From: Sphingobium sp. Cam5-1
GTDB lineage: Bacteria; Pseudomonadota; Alphaproteobacteria; Sphingomonadales; Sphingomonadaceae
DNA: 64,000 nt
Direction: 5' to 3'
NCBI RefSeq assembly: GCF_015693305.1
Contig: NZ_CP065138.1
Location: forward strand, 620,001 to 684,000
The notes under the pieces: generated by a model
What the model saw: only the letters and a program-made list of their open reading frames with translations
Databases searched by the model: none
Told to the model about the DNA's origin: nothing
Shown: piece by piece, positions 39,427-48,552 of the stretch
Layout: each line of letters begins with the position of its first letter
Position numbering within the stretch: position 1 is the first letter of the stretch
Made by a program: the position numbers and the translations under genes

Positions 39427-39600
39427 GAAGGGGCCGGTCTAGGGTGTGTGGGGATTCAGCCCATGACGGGCTGCAAATGGCGACTTTCTGCGCTTCCGGT
39501 GCTCACGTACTGCAGTACGCTGCGCGCCGGTTCTCGAAATTCACCATTTTCGCCTTATCCTGAACTGAATCCCCACACACCCTAATCGACCGGCCCCTTC
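39427..39600. repeat. 174-nt imperfect palindromic element between gcrA and parE
   Basis: Outer arms 39427-39459 and 39565-39600 are inverted copies, identical except for a 3-nt insertion in the right arm. Inside lies a second, weaker hairpin centred on a CGTACTGCAGTACG palindrome (39506-39519) flanked by related TTCTGCGCTTCCGG and CCGGTTCTCGAAAT segments. Transcribed, it would fold into one long stem. It resembles dispersed palindromic (REP-like) elements; it may also end gcrA transcription before parE. Confidence 0.8.
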
Positions 39601-39623
39601 AAATTTCAGAGCTTAACGGAGAG

Positions 39624-40304
39624 TCAGCGAACGCGCGGACCGCCGAAAGGCAGGGGCGGAGGCGGACGGCGCGTACCGCGCGGCAGCTGAGCCTGATACG
39701 CGCGGCCGCAATGTTCCACGCAATAAGGGAAGCCGGGGTTCACGGTCTCACCACAGAAGTGGAAGTCCGGTTCGCCCGGATGGCCCATCGGCCACTTGCA
39801 GATACGCTCGGTCAGGTCGAGCAGCGATGTCTTGCCTGCGATTTCCGGGCTAGGCTTGGCAGGGACCAGGCGGCGGGGAGGGGCAGGTGGGATCGGTGCC
39901 TGCTGGTCGCCGGGACCCTGGCGAAGGAATCCGCCCGGACCAACCGATATGATGCGAGGCTGCGGCGCGGGTGTAGGGGCGTCTGCGGCAGGAGCTGCGG
40001 CAGATTGTGCGGGCGCGGGCGCAACCGACGGAGCGGGGCGGGCGGGAGCGGGTGCGCTATGCTGCAACGGCGCGGCGGGTTTGGGCGCTTCGGCCTCGGG
40101 TGCGGGCTTGCGGACGGGAGCAGCCTTTTTGGGCGTCTCGTTCGGCTTTACGGGCGAAGGGCGCGATTGCAGGCCAAGGCGATGCGCCTTGCCAATCACG
40201 GCATTGCGGCTGACACCGCCCAGTTCGTCCGCGATCTGGCTGGCGGTCAGGCCTTTTTCCCACATTCCCTTGAGCTGGTCGATACGCTCGTCGGTCCAGG
40301 ACAA
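39624..40304 (-). CDS. gcrA: GcrA cell-cycle regulator
   Basis: 226 aa. GcrA binds DNA at methylated GANTC sites together with sigma-70 RNA polymerase and drives cell-cycle genes in alphaproteobacteria. The N-terminus SWTDERIDQLKGMWEKGLTASQIADELGGVSRNAVIGKAHRLGL is the diagnostic HTH. TTG 40304 is chosen: it gives the canonical MSWTDER start and has GAGGAG 7 nt upstream. A long Pro/Ala linker (about 55-145) follows, then a Cys/His-containing C-terminus (RICKWPMGHPGEPDFHFCGE, then PYCVEHC) that contacts sigma-70 in the family. Confidence 0.95.
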   Translation of the reverse strand: MSWTDERIDQLKGMWEKGLTASQIADELGGVSRNAVIGKAHRLGLQSRPSPVKPNETPKKAAPVRKPAPEAEAPKPAAPLQHSAPAPARPAPSVAPAPAQSAAAPAADAPTPAPQPRIISVGPGGFLRQGPGDQQAPIPPAPPRRLVPAKPSPEIAGKTSLLDLTERICKWPMGHPGEPDFHFCGETVNPGFPYCVEHCGRAYQAQLPRGTRRPPPPLPFGGPRVR

Positions 40305-40419
40305 TGAATGACTCCTCAAATTCTCTGGCTAGCGCCCTATATGGGACGCGCCTGCACAGGTTAAAGCCCATGCACAACGCCCTTGCGGCACAACAGACCA
40401 GCCGATAGTCGATCGAAGC

Positions 40420-41268
40420 ATGAACGAACAGCCCCAATCTTCCGTATCCGCCTCTTCGCCTCCTCCTTTTCATGAGCCGGGTGAACTTGTCATCCGCAAC
40501 GTCAACTGGGCGGGGACCCGCGCGCTCTACCAGAAAGAGGTGCGCCGCTTCATGAAGGTGCAGCTCCAGACCATCTGGGCGCCAGCGGTTACGACGCTGA
40601 TGTTCCTTATCATTTTCTCGATCGCGTTGGGCGGGGCAAACCGGCAGGTGCTGGGCGTCCCCTTCGCGGACTTCATCGCGCCGGGGCTTATGATCATGGG
40701 CATGATGAACAATGCCTTTGCCAACAGCAGCTTCTCCCTGCTGGCGGGGAAGATGCAGGGTACGCTGATCGATTATCTGATGCCGCCGCTTTCCAATAGC
40801 GAATTGCTGTTGGCCTTGGTTGGCGCGGCGGTGACGCGGGCATGCTGCGTGGGATTGGCGCTGTGGGGGGCGATGGCGCTGTGGCCGGGCGTCCATGTGA
40901 CACCGGCGCATCCTTGGGCGATCGTCTGGTTTGGCCTGATGGGAGCGGCACTTACCGCGTTCATTGGAGTGCTGACATCGATCTGGGCGGAAAAGTTCGA
41001 TCATGCCGCCGCGATTACTAATTTCGTGATCGGGCCGATGACGCTGTTGTCCGGCACCTTCTATTCCATTGACCGGCTGGCGCCCGTGTTCCGCGCAATC
41101 AGCCATGCAAACCCGTTTTTCTACGCGATATCGGGCTTTCGGTATGGTTTCGTCGCGGCGGCGGACGGAGATGTGGTCGTGGGAAGCATCGTTCTGCTGG
41201 TGCTGAACGTCGCGTTGGCGCTGCTGTGCTATGTGCTGCTCAAGCGTGGGTGGAAGCTCAAAGCCTGA
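40420..41268 (+). CDS. ABC-2 type transporter permease without adjacent ATPase
   Basis: 282 aa, about six TM helices, of the ABC-2/NodJ-like group: WAGTRALYQKEVRRFMKVQLQTIWAP at the N-terminus, PFADFIAPGLMIMGMMNNAFANSSFSL (about 86-112) and GPMTLLSGTFYSIDRLAPVFRAISHANPFFYAISGFRYG near the C-terminus. Such permeases export polysaccharides, lipids or drugs with a separate ATPase, which is not encoded nearby. It reads divergently from gcrA with 115 bp between them and converges on the ugd group. Confidence 0.88.
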   Translation: MNEQPQSSVSASSPPPFHEPGELVIRNVNWAGTRALYQKEVRRFMKVQLQTIWAPAVTTLMFLIIFSIALGGANRQVLGVPFADFIAPGLMIMGMMNNAFANSSFSLLAGKMQGTLIDYLMPPLSNSELLLALVGAAVTRACCVGLALWGAMALWPGVHVTPAHPWAIVWFGLMGAALTAFIGVLTSIWAEKFDHAAAITNFVIGPMTLLSGTFYSIDRLAPVFRAISHANPFFYAISGFRYGFVAAADGDVVVGSIVLLVLNVALALLCYVLLKRGWKLKA

Positions 41269-41289
41269 TCTGGCCCCGGTGTGGATGGA

Positions 41290-41415
41290 TCAGATGAAGC
41301 CCGCTATCACGGGGAGGGTCAGGGTCATGACGAACAGAGCCATTGCCGCGATCAGCCAATGATGGAGACGGGGGGAGCCGAGATCATCCCGGCCCCCCTC
41401 CGGCTGAACATTCAT
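41290..41415 (-). CDS. 41-aa single-TM protein coupled to ugd
   Basis: A small open frame starting ATG 41415, overlapping the ugd stop as TGATG. It encodes a polar N-terminus (MNVQPEGGRDDLGSPRLHHW) and one hydrophobic helix (about 20-40, LIAAMALFVMTLTLPVIAGF). The stop/start overlap and clean polar-then-TM design argue that it is translated. It resembles no family I know; it might be a small membrane partner of the polysaccharide machinery. Too short for normal gene callers. Confidence 0.5.
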   Translation of the reverse strand: MNVQPEGGRDDLGSPRLHHWLIAAMALFVMTLTLPVIAGFI

Positions 41416-42731
41416 CAAATGACGCCCTTGCCGCCGACGCGGGTGAGGGCAAAGCCTGCCGCTTCGGCTTCGCTGCGGGGATAGATATTTCGCAGGTCAA
41501 TGAGCAGAGGCTTGTTCATCGAAGCGGCAAGGCGCTTCAAATCAAGGGCGCGGAAAATATCCCATTCCGTGACCAGCACAAGGGCGTCGGCGCCAGTCGC
41601 GGCCTCGTAGGCGTCTTTCGCCATGGTGACGCCTGACATCATCGGTCGGGCGACCTCCATGCCTTCGGGATCATAGGCGATGATTCGGGCGCCCGCATCT
41701 TCCAGCGCCTGCACGATGGCAAGGCTGGGCGCATCACGCATGTCGTCCGTGTTGGGCTTGAAGGTGAGGCCGAGCAGAGCAACGGTTTTGCCGCGCGCTT
41801 CGCCGCCCAGCGCTTTCACAATCTTGCGGCCCATCGCGCGCTTGCGCAGGTCGTTGACCTGCACAACCGTTTCCACGATGCGGATCGGTGTGTCATAATC
41901 CTGCCCCGTCTTCACCAGCGCCAGCGTGTCCTTGGGGAAGCAGGAGCCGCCATAGCCGGGACCGGCATGGAGGAATTTGCTGCCGATCCGGTTGTCGAGG
42001 CCGATGCCGCGCGACACGTCCTGCACCTCGGCACCGACAGCCTCGCAGAGGTCCGCCATCTCGTTGATGAAGGTGATCTTCGTCGCGAGGAAGGCGTTGG
42101 CGGCATATTTGATCAGTTCCGCTGTGCGCCGTCCAGTGAACATGACGGGTGCCTGGTTGAGGTTCAGCGGCCGGTAAATCTGCGCCATGACGGTCATGGC
42201 CCGTTCGTTGCCGGTGGTGCCCACGACGACGCGATCTGGTCGCTTGAAATCGCTGATCGCGGCGCCTTCACGCAGGAATTCCGGGTTGGAGACCACCTGG
42301 ATATCGAGGCCTGGGCGTACTTCCTGGACGATGCGCTCAACCTCGTCACCCGTGCCAACCGGCACGGTCGATTTGGTGACGATGACCGTCGGGCCGTCCA
42401 CGGCTTCGGCAATTTCGCGCGCGGCGGCATAGACGTAGCTCAAGTCCGCATGGCCATCGCCACGGCGCGAGGGCGTGCCCACGGCGATGAAGATCGCGTC
42501 CGCGCCCTTGACCCCCGCAGCGAGGTCGGTGGTGAAGGTCAGCCGGTCGGCCGCAGCATTGTTGGCGACGAGCTGATCAAGGCCGGGTTCATAGATCGGC
42601 ATACGGCCGGACAAGATCGCATCGATCTTGCCAGCGTCCTTGTCGACACACACGACGTCATGGCCGAAATCGGCGAAACAGGCGCCCGATACCAGGCCGA
42701 CATATCCCGTGCCGATCATCGTGATCTTCAT
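41415..42731 (-). CDS. ugd: UDP-glucose 6-dehydrogenase
   Basis: 438 aa. It oxidises UDP-glucose twice to UDP-glucuronic acid for capsule, exopolysaccharide or lipid glycosylation. The Rossmann motif is ITMIGTGYVGLVSGACFADFGHDV, the catalytic Cys (about 263) is in GPGYGGSCFPKDT, and there are KSTVPVGTGDEV, NPEFLREGAAI and GLTFKPNTDDMRDAPS. The SNPEFLREG and FPKDT forms fit UDP-glucose dehydrogenases rather than WecC. It is divergent from wecB across 162 bp. Confidence 0.94.
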   Translation of the reverse strand: MKITMIGTGYVGLVSGACFADFGHDVVCVDKDAGKIDAILSGRMPIYEPGLDQLVANNAAADRLTFTTDLAAGVKGADAIFIAVGTPSRRGDGHADLSYVYAAAREIAEAVDGPTVIVTKSTVPVGTGDEVERIVQEVRPGLDIQVVSNPEFLREGAAISDFKRPDRVVVGTTGNERAMTVMAQIYRPLNLNQAPVMFTGRRTAELIKYAANAFLATKITFINEMADLCEAVGAEVQDVSRGIGLDNRIGSKFLHAGPGYGGSCFPKDTLALVKTGQDYDTPIRIVETVVQVNDLRKRAMGRKIVKALGGEARGKTVALLGLTFKPNTDDMRDAPSLAIVQALEDAGARIIAYDPEGMEVARPMMSGVTMAKDAYEAATGADALVLVTEWDIFRALDLKRLAASMNKPLLIDLRNIYPRSEAEAAGFALTRVGGKGVI

Positions 42732-42893
42732 AAACTACCCGCTGCCTCGTTTGAGAAAAAATGAAGGATTGACTGCGCCCTAGCATAGGTCATCGCACCT
42801 GCGAAAGCATGCGTCGGAATTACCCCTTGTTCAGGGGATGGTTACGATTTGGTGGCAGGGGGTAGCCTTAAAGGCTCGCATCAGGGGGCAAAG

Positions 42894-44039
42894 ATGAAAG
42901 TTGCGGTGGTATTCGGGACCCGCCCCGAAGCGATCAAGCTGTTTCCCGTCATTCACGCGTTGCGCGAGCGGGATCATGTCGACGTGCGCGTGATCGTGAC
43001 TGCGCAGCATAGAGGGTTGCTGGATCAGGTACTCGACATTGCGGGTATCAAACCGGACATCGACCTTGATGTGATGACGCCGAACCAGACTCTGGATGGT
43101 CTTACCGCTAAGCTGATCGTCGATCTGGGCAAGGCGTTCGATGCGGAGAAGCCGGATCGGATCGTCGTACATGGTGACACGTTGACGACCATGGTCGCGA
43201 GCCTCGCCGCCTATTATCGGCAAATTCCGGTCGCGCATGTGGAAGCGGGATTGCGTAGTGGGGATATTTATCATCCCTGGCCTGAAGAGGTGAACCGGCG
43301 CGTTGTCGCTTGCGTGGCCGACATGAATTTTGCGCCCACCGGGGCGGCGGCCGATGCCTTGATGCGGGAGAATCGCGATGCGGCCAGCATCCATATCACC
43401 GGCAACACGGTGATCGACGCGCTGCTTGCGACGCGCGAAAGAATTGGGGGCACGCCTGCGCTCGCGTCGGGCCTTGATGAACTGGCGTCGCGCTTTGCAG
43501 GAAAGCGCATCATCGCCGTCACCAGCCACCGACGGGAAAATTTCGGCGGGGGCATGGAAGCGATTGCCCGATCCATTGCCGACATCGCGTCGCGCCCGGA
43601 TGTGGCGGTGATCTTCCCGGTCCATCCCAATCCCAATGTGCGCCCGATCATGGAGGCGGTCCTTGGGAAGCTGTCGAACGTCGCGATGATCGAACCGCTC
43701 GATTATCCGCATTTCGTGCGTCTGCTCGACATGTGCCATCTGGTCCTGACCGACAGCGGCGGCGTGCAGGAGGAGGCTCCGTCGCTTGGCAAGCCGGTAT
43801 TGGTGATGCGCGAAACTACCGAACGGCCTGAGGGCGTGGCGGCAGGGACAGCCAAGCTGGTGGGCACCGACCGTACCCGCATTGTTGGTGAGGTGTTGGC
43901 GTTGCTCGACGATGACGAGGCATACCGGGCGATGGCACGGGCGCATAATCCCTTCGGCGATGGGCGCGCGGCGCAACGGATCGCGGCCGTCATCGCGACG
44001 GGAAGCGTCGAGGCGGCAGGTCTGGAGGAGGCCGCATAG
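42894..44039 (+). CDS. wecB: UDP-N-acetylglucosamine 2-epimerase (non-hydrolysing)
   Basis: 381 aa. It interconverts UDP-GlcNAc and UDP-ManNAc. Motifs are VFGTRPEAIKLFPVI at the N-terminus, VHGDTLTTM, VAHVEAGLRSGD, ITVTSHRRENFGGG-like (here AVTSHRRENFGGGMEA), and LTDSGGVQEEAPSLGKPVLVMRETTERPEG. ATG 42894 is chosen because AGGGGG lies 7 nt upstream and the family starts at KVAVVFGTRPE; the earlier ATG at 42849 adds 15 unrelated residues. With wecC it makes UDP-ManNAcA. Confidence 0.95.
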   Translation: MKVAVVFGTRPEAIKLFPVIHALRERDHVDVRVIVTAQHRGLLDQVLDIAGIKPDIDLDVMTPNQTLDGLTAKLIVDLGKAFDAEKPDRIVVHGDTLTTMVASLAAYYRQIPVAHVEAGLRSGDIYHPWPEEVNRRVVACVADMNFAPTGAAADALMRENRDAASIHITGNTVIDALLATRERIGGTPALASGLDELASRFAGKRIIAVTSHRRENFGGGMEAIARSIADIASRPDVAVIFPVHPNPNVRPIMEAVLGKLSNVAMIEPLDYPHFVRLLDMCHLVLTDSGGVQEEAPSLGKPVLVMRETTERPEGVAAGTAKLVGTDRTRIVGEVLALLDDDEAYRAMARAHNPFGDGRAAQRIAAVIATGSVEAAGLEEAA

Positions 44040-44175
44040 CTTGGTCGTACCCGTTTACTGATCCTGCGTTCGCCAACAGTTTCCGACCTTATCGTGCGGC
44101 GATCGTTCGTTACCGGAATCTTCAGCATTTGCCTTCAAAAACAGCGGCAACTGATAGATTTTCCGGGATTATTGC

Positions 44176-45471
44176 ATGCCTATCGACAAGCAGCAGAAGG
44201 TTTCCGTCATCGGGCTGGGCTATATCGGGTTGCCGACTGCCGCCCTTATCGCCCGTGGGGGAGCGCGTGTGGTCGGCGTCGATGTCAGCGCTCATGTGGT
44301 TGAAACCGTCAATTCGGGCCGAGTGCACATCGAGGAAGTCGATCTTGACGGTCTGGTGCAGGGCGTGGTCGCACGGGGGAATTTGCGGGCCAGCCTGACA
44401 GTCAAACCTAGCGACGTATTCATCATCGCCGTGCCCACTCCGGTGGCAGAAGATCGCGCGCCGGACATTTCCTATGTGCTGAATGCGGCTCGGACGGTCG
44501 CTGAAGTGCTAAAAGCGGGCGACACGGTAATATTGGAGTCCACATCGCCCGTCGGCACTACCGAGGCGATGCGGGACCTGTTCGCGAAGATTCGTCCTGA
44601 CCTCAAAATGCCGGGACCGGGCACGGCTGGGGACGTCGCAATCGCCTATTGCCCGGAGCGCGTTCTGCCGGGCCGCATTCTTGTCGAATTGATCGACAAT
44701 GACCGTTGCATCGGCGGCATAACACCGCGATGCGCGCGCAAGGCATTGGCCTTTTATCGTCAGTTCGTGCGCGGAGCCTGCATCACGACAAGCGCGCGTG
44801 CCGCCGAGATGGTGAAGCTCGTCGAAAACAGCTTCCGCGACGTCAATATCGCTTTCGCTAACGAACTGTCCGTAATTGCGGAAGGCATGGACATCGACGT
44901 GTGGGAAGTGATCCGCCTCGCCAACCGTCATCCGCGTGTAAACATCCTTCAACCCGGGCCGGGAGTGGGCGGGCACTGCATCGCCGTGGATCCCTGGTTC
45001 ATCGTCCATGGCGATCCCGAGAACAGCCGCCTGATCCGCGCAGCGCGCGAGGTGAATGATGCAAAGACCGACCATGTCGTTGCCAAGGTATCGGACCTGA
45101 TCGACGAGCTTCCAGGCGAGGACGTCGCCTGTCTCGGCCTGGCCTTCAAGGCAAATATCGACGATTTCCGCGAAAGTCCCGCAGTGAAAGTGGCGAGCCG
45201 TCTGGCCCGTCGTTACGGCCGCCGCATCAAGTTGGTTGAGCCTTACGCGCAGGCTTTGCCCATGGAATTTGCGGGCACCGGGGCGGAACTCATCGATCTC
45301 GATACGGCTCTGGAACAATGCGGCGTTTTCGTCATTCTGGTTGATCATGATATGTTCAAATCAGTCCCGGTGGACGAGCGCTTCGGCAAGGCGGTTTACG
45401 ATACGCGCGGCGTATGGCCCGATCAGCCACGCCGCCTGCCGCACGATCAGCCGGGGCGTATGGCGGGTTGA
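44176..45471 (+). CDS. wecC: UDP-N-acetyl-D-mannosamine dehydrogenase
   Basis: 431 aa, oxidising UDP-ManNAc to UDP-ManNAcA, the product then used in an acidic polysaccharide. Motifs are VSVIGLGYIGLPTAALIARGGARVVGVD, TVILESTSPVGTTE, YCPERVLPGRILVELIDNDRCIGG (WecC-specific), catalytic C268 in GPGVGGHCIAVDPWF, and GLAFKANIDDFRESPAVKV. It follows wecB by 136 bp and precedes the export genes. Confidence 0.95.
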   Translation: MPIDKQQKVSVIGLGYIGLPTAALIARGGARVVGVDVSAHVVETVNSGRVHIEEVDLDGLVQGVVARGNLRASLTVKPSDVFIIAVPTPVAEDRAPDISYVLNAARTVAEVLKAGDTVILESTSPVGTTEAMRDLFAKIRPDLKMPGPGTAGDVAIAYCPERVLPGRILVELIDNDRCIGGITPRCARKALAFYRQFVRGACITTSARAAEMVKLVENSFRDVNIAFANELSVIAEGMDIDVWEVIRLANRHPRVNILQPGPGVGGHCIAVDPWFIVHGDPENSRLIRAAREVNDAKTDHVVAKVSDLIDELPGEDVACLGLAFKANIDDFRESPAVKVASRLARRYGRRIKLVEPYAQALPMEFAGTGAELIDLDTALEQCGVFVILVDHDMFKSVPVDERFGKAVYDTRGVWPDQPRRLPHDQPGRMAG

Positions 45472-45593
45472 CCGAGAGCTGCTTGGCCCAGAGTGCCATG
45501 GCCGCAGTTGCCATGGCCATTTAGCCTCGCTAACCCCGCCCAAGCGTTTCGCCCCTCGGCGGACTGTTTGAAAGGCGTGGGGAATTTTCACCA

Positions 45594-46304
45594 ATGGGCT
45601 GGCCGACCAACAGGAAGCATCGGGCTCTGGCCATCATTCTGGCCTCTGCCTCGCTTGGGGGCTGTGCAACGGTTGAAGACGCTCCGCGCGAAGCCGCTGC
45701 CTATGCGGTGATACCCGCTTCGCAGGCTGTCGGGCTGGACTATCACATCGTTCCCGATGATGTGTTGAGGGTGCAGATATATCATGAGCCCGGCCTGTCG
45801 CTGGAGGATGCGGCGGTTACGGCGGAAGGTATGGTGCGTCTGCCTTTGATTGGCGATGTGCCGGTCGCAGGCTTGTCCGCCAGCGAGGCCTCAGACGTGA
45901 TCGCTGGAAGGCTCGGCGAGCGCTATCTGGTTTCGCCCCAAGTTACCGTCTTCGTCAAAAAGGCCGTCGGTCGCCGCATCACTGTGGATGGCGAGGTGAG
46001 GCAGCCAGGGCTTTATCCCGTCGAAGGGCGCATCGGGTTGCTGCAAGCTGTCGCGTTGGCGAGGGGGCCGAGCCGCCTTGCCAGCCTGAAGCAGATCATC
46101 GTTGTTCGTCAGGTGGAAGGCGAACGGAAAGCGGCGATGTTCGACTTGAATGCGATCCGCCGGGGTGAGGCGCAGGACCCTGAAATTCTGCCGGGCGATA
46201 CGATCATGGTTGGGCTATCACGAGCGAAGGCCATCCTGGGCGGGACGTTGCTGGCGCTACCTTTATTGGGGGCGGCCTTTGTGTCTCTCGACGGAGAGAA
46301 TTGA
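45594..46304 (+). CDS. Outer-membrane polysaccharide export lipoprotein (Wza/GumB-like)
   Basis: 236 aa. A lipoprotein signal ends at ASLGGC (Cys ~25). The Poly_export domain follows (YHIVPDDVLRVQIYHEPGLS, VRLPLIGDVPVAGLSASEA), then an SLBB domain (RRITVDGEVRQPGLYPVEGRIGLLQAVALA) and a final hydrophobic helix (about 212-228), as in Wza-type octameric channels. Its stop overlaps the kinase gene (TGATG), pairing exporter and copolymerase. Confidence 0.93.
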   Translation: MGWPTNRKHRALAIILASASLGGCATVEDAPREAAAYAVIPASQAVGLDYHIVPDDVLRVQIYHEPGLSLEDAAVTAEGMVRLPLIGDVPVAGLSASEASDVIAGRLGERYLVSPQVTVFVKKAVGRRITVDGEVRQPGLYPVEGRIGLLQAVALARGPSRLASLKQIIVVRQVEGERKAAMFDLNAIRRGEAQDPEILPGDTIMVGLSRAKAILGGTLLALPLLGAAFVSLDGEN

Positions 46305-48415
46305 TGGCAGGCCGTACGATCCGCATCGATAACGACCATGCGCCGTTTGGACCGGAGGGACGCAGCGCTCGCATTGTGACGGCCGCCCGCGCTGCCTGGA
46401 CGGCGATATGGCGTCATCGTATTATCCTGTTGGTCACCATGGCGCTTTGCGTTTTGGCAGGCATCATCTTCATACTTGTTTCGACGCCTGATTACCGCGC
46501 TACAGCTTCGGTCGAGGTAGAGGACGTACCCGCAGGCGCGGCGGGAGCGGGAGCAATCCAGCGCCCGGCCGCGCCAGCAGACAATGAAGCGCTGATGCAG
46601 ACCGAATTGGAGGTGCTCCGCAGCCGCGCCTTGGCTGAAGATGTGGCCCGTGAGTTGGCGCTGGTCGGAAGCCGAACCTTTTTTGATGGGATGGATGAAC
46701 GCCGCCCCGAGCGCGGGTCAGGATCGCTCAGCCAGAGGCAGGTCGAAACCGAAGCCGTTATCCGCCTTCTGCGCGAAAACCTGGAAGTGGAGTTGCCTGG
46801 CAAGAGCCGTGTCATCCGCATCAGTTTCAGGAGTGCTGATCCTATATTATCGGCGCGGGTAGCGAACAGCTATGCCGACAGTCTGATCAGAGCCGACCTG
46901 AAGCGCGGATTTGAATCTGGCGTACAGGCCCGACGCTTCCTGTTGGGGGAGCTTGACAGTGCGCGACGGGATCTGGAGCGCGCCGAACGGGACCTTGCCG
47001 CCTATGCGGCTCAGACCGGGGCGCCTTCAGCGACGGATGTGGATGGAGGCGACGGGCCTACCCACTCGAACGGCACGACCGCGACGCGGCTTGCGCAGTT
47101 GAATGCCTTTCGCGCGCAGGCGACCGCAGATCGGATCGCAGCCCAGAAGCGTTGGGAAAGTGCCCGCCTTTCCAGTGTCGAGACGCTGCCCGAAGTGCTG
47201 AACAACGGCGCGATGCAGCAGTTGATGACGCAACGGGCGCAAGCGCGGGCAGCAGTGGTGGAAGAGCGGCAGTTCCGAAAGGATGCCCATCCCGAAATGC
47301 GGGAGGCTCGGGCGCGGCTGGCTGCTCTGGACGATCAGGCGACTGTGATGGCGAACAGCATCCGCGCCTCCTTGCACGAGCAGTTTGAAGTTGCCGTACA
47401 TGGTGAGAAGCAGATCGAGGCTGAGATCGCAGGCGTGGAGCGCCAAGCGCAGGCAGAGCGTGGACGGGGCGTGCAGATGAGCATCCTCGAGCGCTCGGTC
47501 GATACATACCGGCTGCTGCATGACAGCCTGCTTCAGCGTTACCGTGACATGGCATCGCAGGCTGGTTTTCAGGCTGGACGCATACAGTCGTTGGACCGTG
47601 CCGCCGTCCCTTCGCGGCCGTCATCTCCGAATATCGGCATCACGATGCTGATGGCTTCGCTTGGCGGTCTGTTGCTGGGTTTGCTGATGGTCGCGGGACG
47701 CCATGTGTTCGACGATGCCGTGACCTCCGCCGATACGCTGGCGGAGCGTGCCAATATGCCGCTGCTGGGGACCGTTCCGGTTACCGACAAGCCGGCTGCG
47801 GAAACCTATGTGCCGATTGCATCCTCGCTGTTGCTCGCATCCTCGGCGGGATTGCCTGCTTCCATTCTGATCACCAGCGCGCAGGAAGGTGAAGGCAAAT
47901 CTTCTACCGTCCACGCACTGGCTCTTGCCCTCGCCAAACTCGATCGCCGGGTGCTGGTGATCGACGCTGACATGCGTCGGCCGCGACAGCATGGACTATT
48001 CCATGTCACGCCCGAACGCGGCCTGAGCGAAGTCATGACGGGACAGGCCAAGGCGGAGGATGTGATCGTCGGTAGCGATGTCCCCGGTGTATCGCTTCTG
48101 CCTAGCGGCGCGATTCCTCCTAATCCCGCTGAACTTCTGTCCACTTCCGCTTTGGACGTGCTGCTCGCGGCTGTTCAGGGACGTTATGACACGGTGCTGA
48201 TCGATGCGCCCCCGATCCTGGGAGTCCCGGATACTTCGCTACTTGCGTCGAAGGCGGAGGCGACAGTGTTGATCGTGGAGTGGGGGCGCAACCATCATGG
48301 CGGCCTGAGAGTGGCCGTAGACCGCATGCGCCGTGCAGGCGGCGCCATCATTGGCGCGGTACTGACCAAGCAACAGGGCCGCGCGTTTGAATATGAGTAT
48401 CATAGAAACGGGTAG
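46304..48415 (+). CDS. Polysaccharide copolymerase / tyrosine autokinase (Wzc-like)
   Basis: 703 aa. A Wzz-type chain-length domain is flanked by two TM helices (about 37-57 and 444-465) with a long coiled-coil periplasmic region (about 180-420). The cytoplasmic BY-kinase has Walker A TSAQEGEGKSS, Walker A' VLVIDADMRRPR and Walker B YDTVLIDAPPI. The C-terminal Tyr cluster is short (EYEY), fewer than in E. coli Wzc. It controls polymer length and export with the Wza-like protein. ATG 46304 is chosen over TTG 46301 because it overlaps the wza-like stop. Confidence 0.93.
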   Translation: MAGRTIRIDNDHAPFGPEGRSARIVTAARAAWTAIWRHRIILLVTMALCVLAGIIFILVSTPDYRATASVEVEDVPAGAAGAGAIQRPAAPADNEALMQTELEVLRSRALAEDVARELALVGSRTFFDGMDERRPERGSGSLSQRQVETEAVIRLLRENLEVELPGKSRVIRISFRSADPILSARVANSYADSLIRADLKRGFESGVQARRFLLGELDSARRDLERAERDLAAYAAQTGAPSATDVDGGDGPTHSNGTTATRLAQLNAFRAQATADRIAAQKRWESARLSSVETLPEVLNNGAMQQLMTQRAQARAAVVEERQFRKDAHPEMREARARLAALDDQATVMANSIRASLHEQFEVAVHGEKQIEAEIAGVERQAQAERGRGVQMSILERSVDTYRLLHDSLLQRYRDMASQAGFQAGRIQSLDRAAVPSRPSSPNIGITMLMASLGGLLLGLLMVAGRHVFDDAVTSADTLAERANMPLLGTVPVTDKPAAETYVPIASSLLLASSAGLPASILITSAQEGEGKSSTVHALALALAKLDRRVLVIDADMRRPRQHGLFHVTPERGLSEVMTGQAKAEDVIVGSDVPGVSLLPSGAIPPNPAELLSTSALDVLLAAVQGRYDTVLIDAPPILGVPDTSLLASKAEATVLIVEWGRNHHGGLRVAVDRMRRAGGAIIGAVLTKQQGRAFEYEYHRNG

Positions 48416-48476
48416 GGGCTGACTGTCTCCGTCGCGCTCCTCATTGAGTGAGGGGCCGGACTTGCGATGGCAGCTA

Positions 48477-48498
48477 GGGCGTCACCCTTTTGACGCCC
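48477..48498. terminator. Hairpin between convergent genes
   Basis: A perfect 8-bp GGGCGTCA/TGACGCCC stem (48477-48484 and 48491-48498) with a 6-nt loop, in the 137-bp gap between the Wzc-like gene and the convergent coiled-coil gene. No T-run follows on either strand, so termination is only probable. Confidence 0.4.
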
Positions 48499-48552
48499 GG
48501 CATGGTCCGGTTCCATCCTCGCGATGGCTTCCTCGGTCTTTGTCCGCGAATT

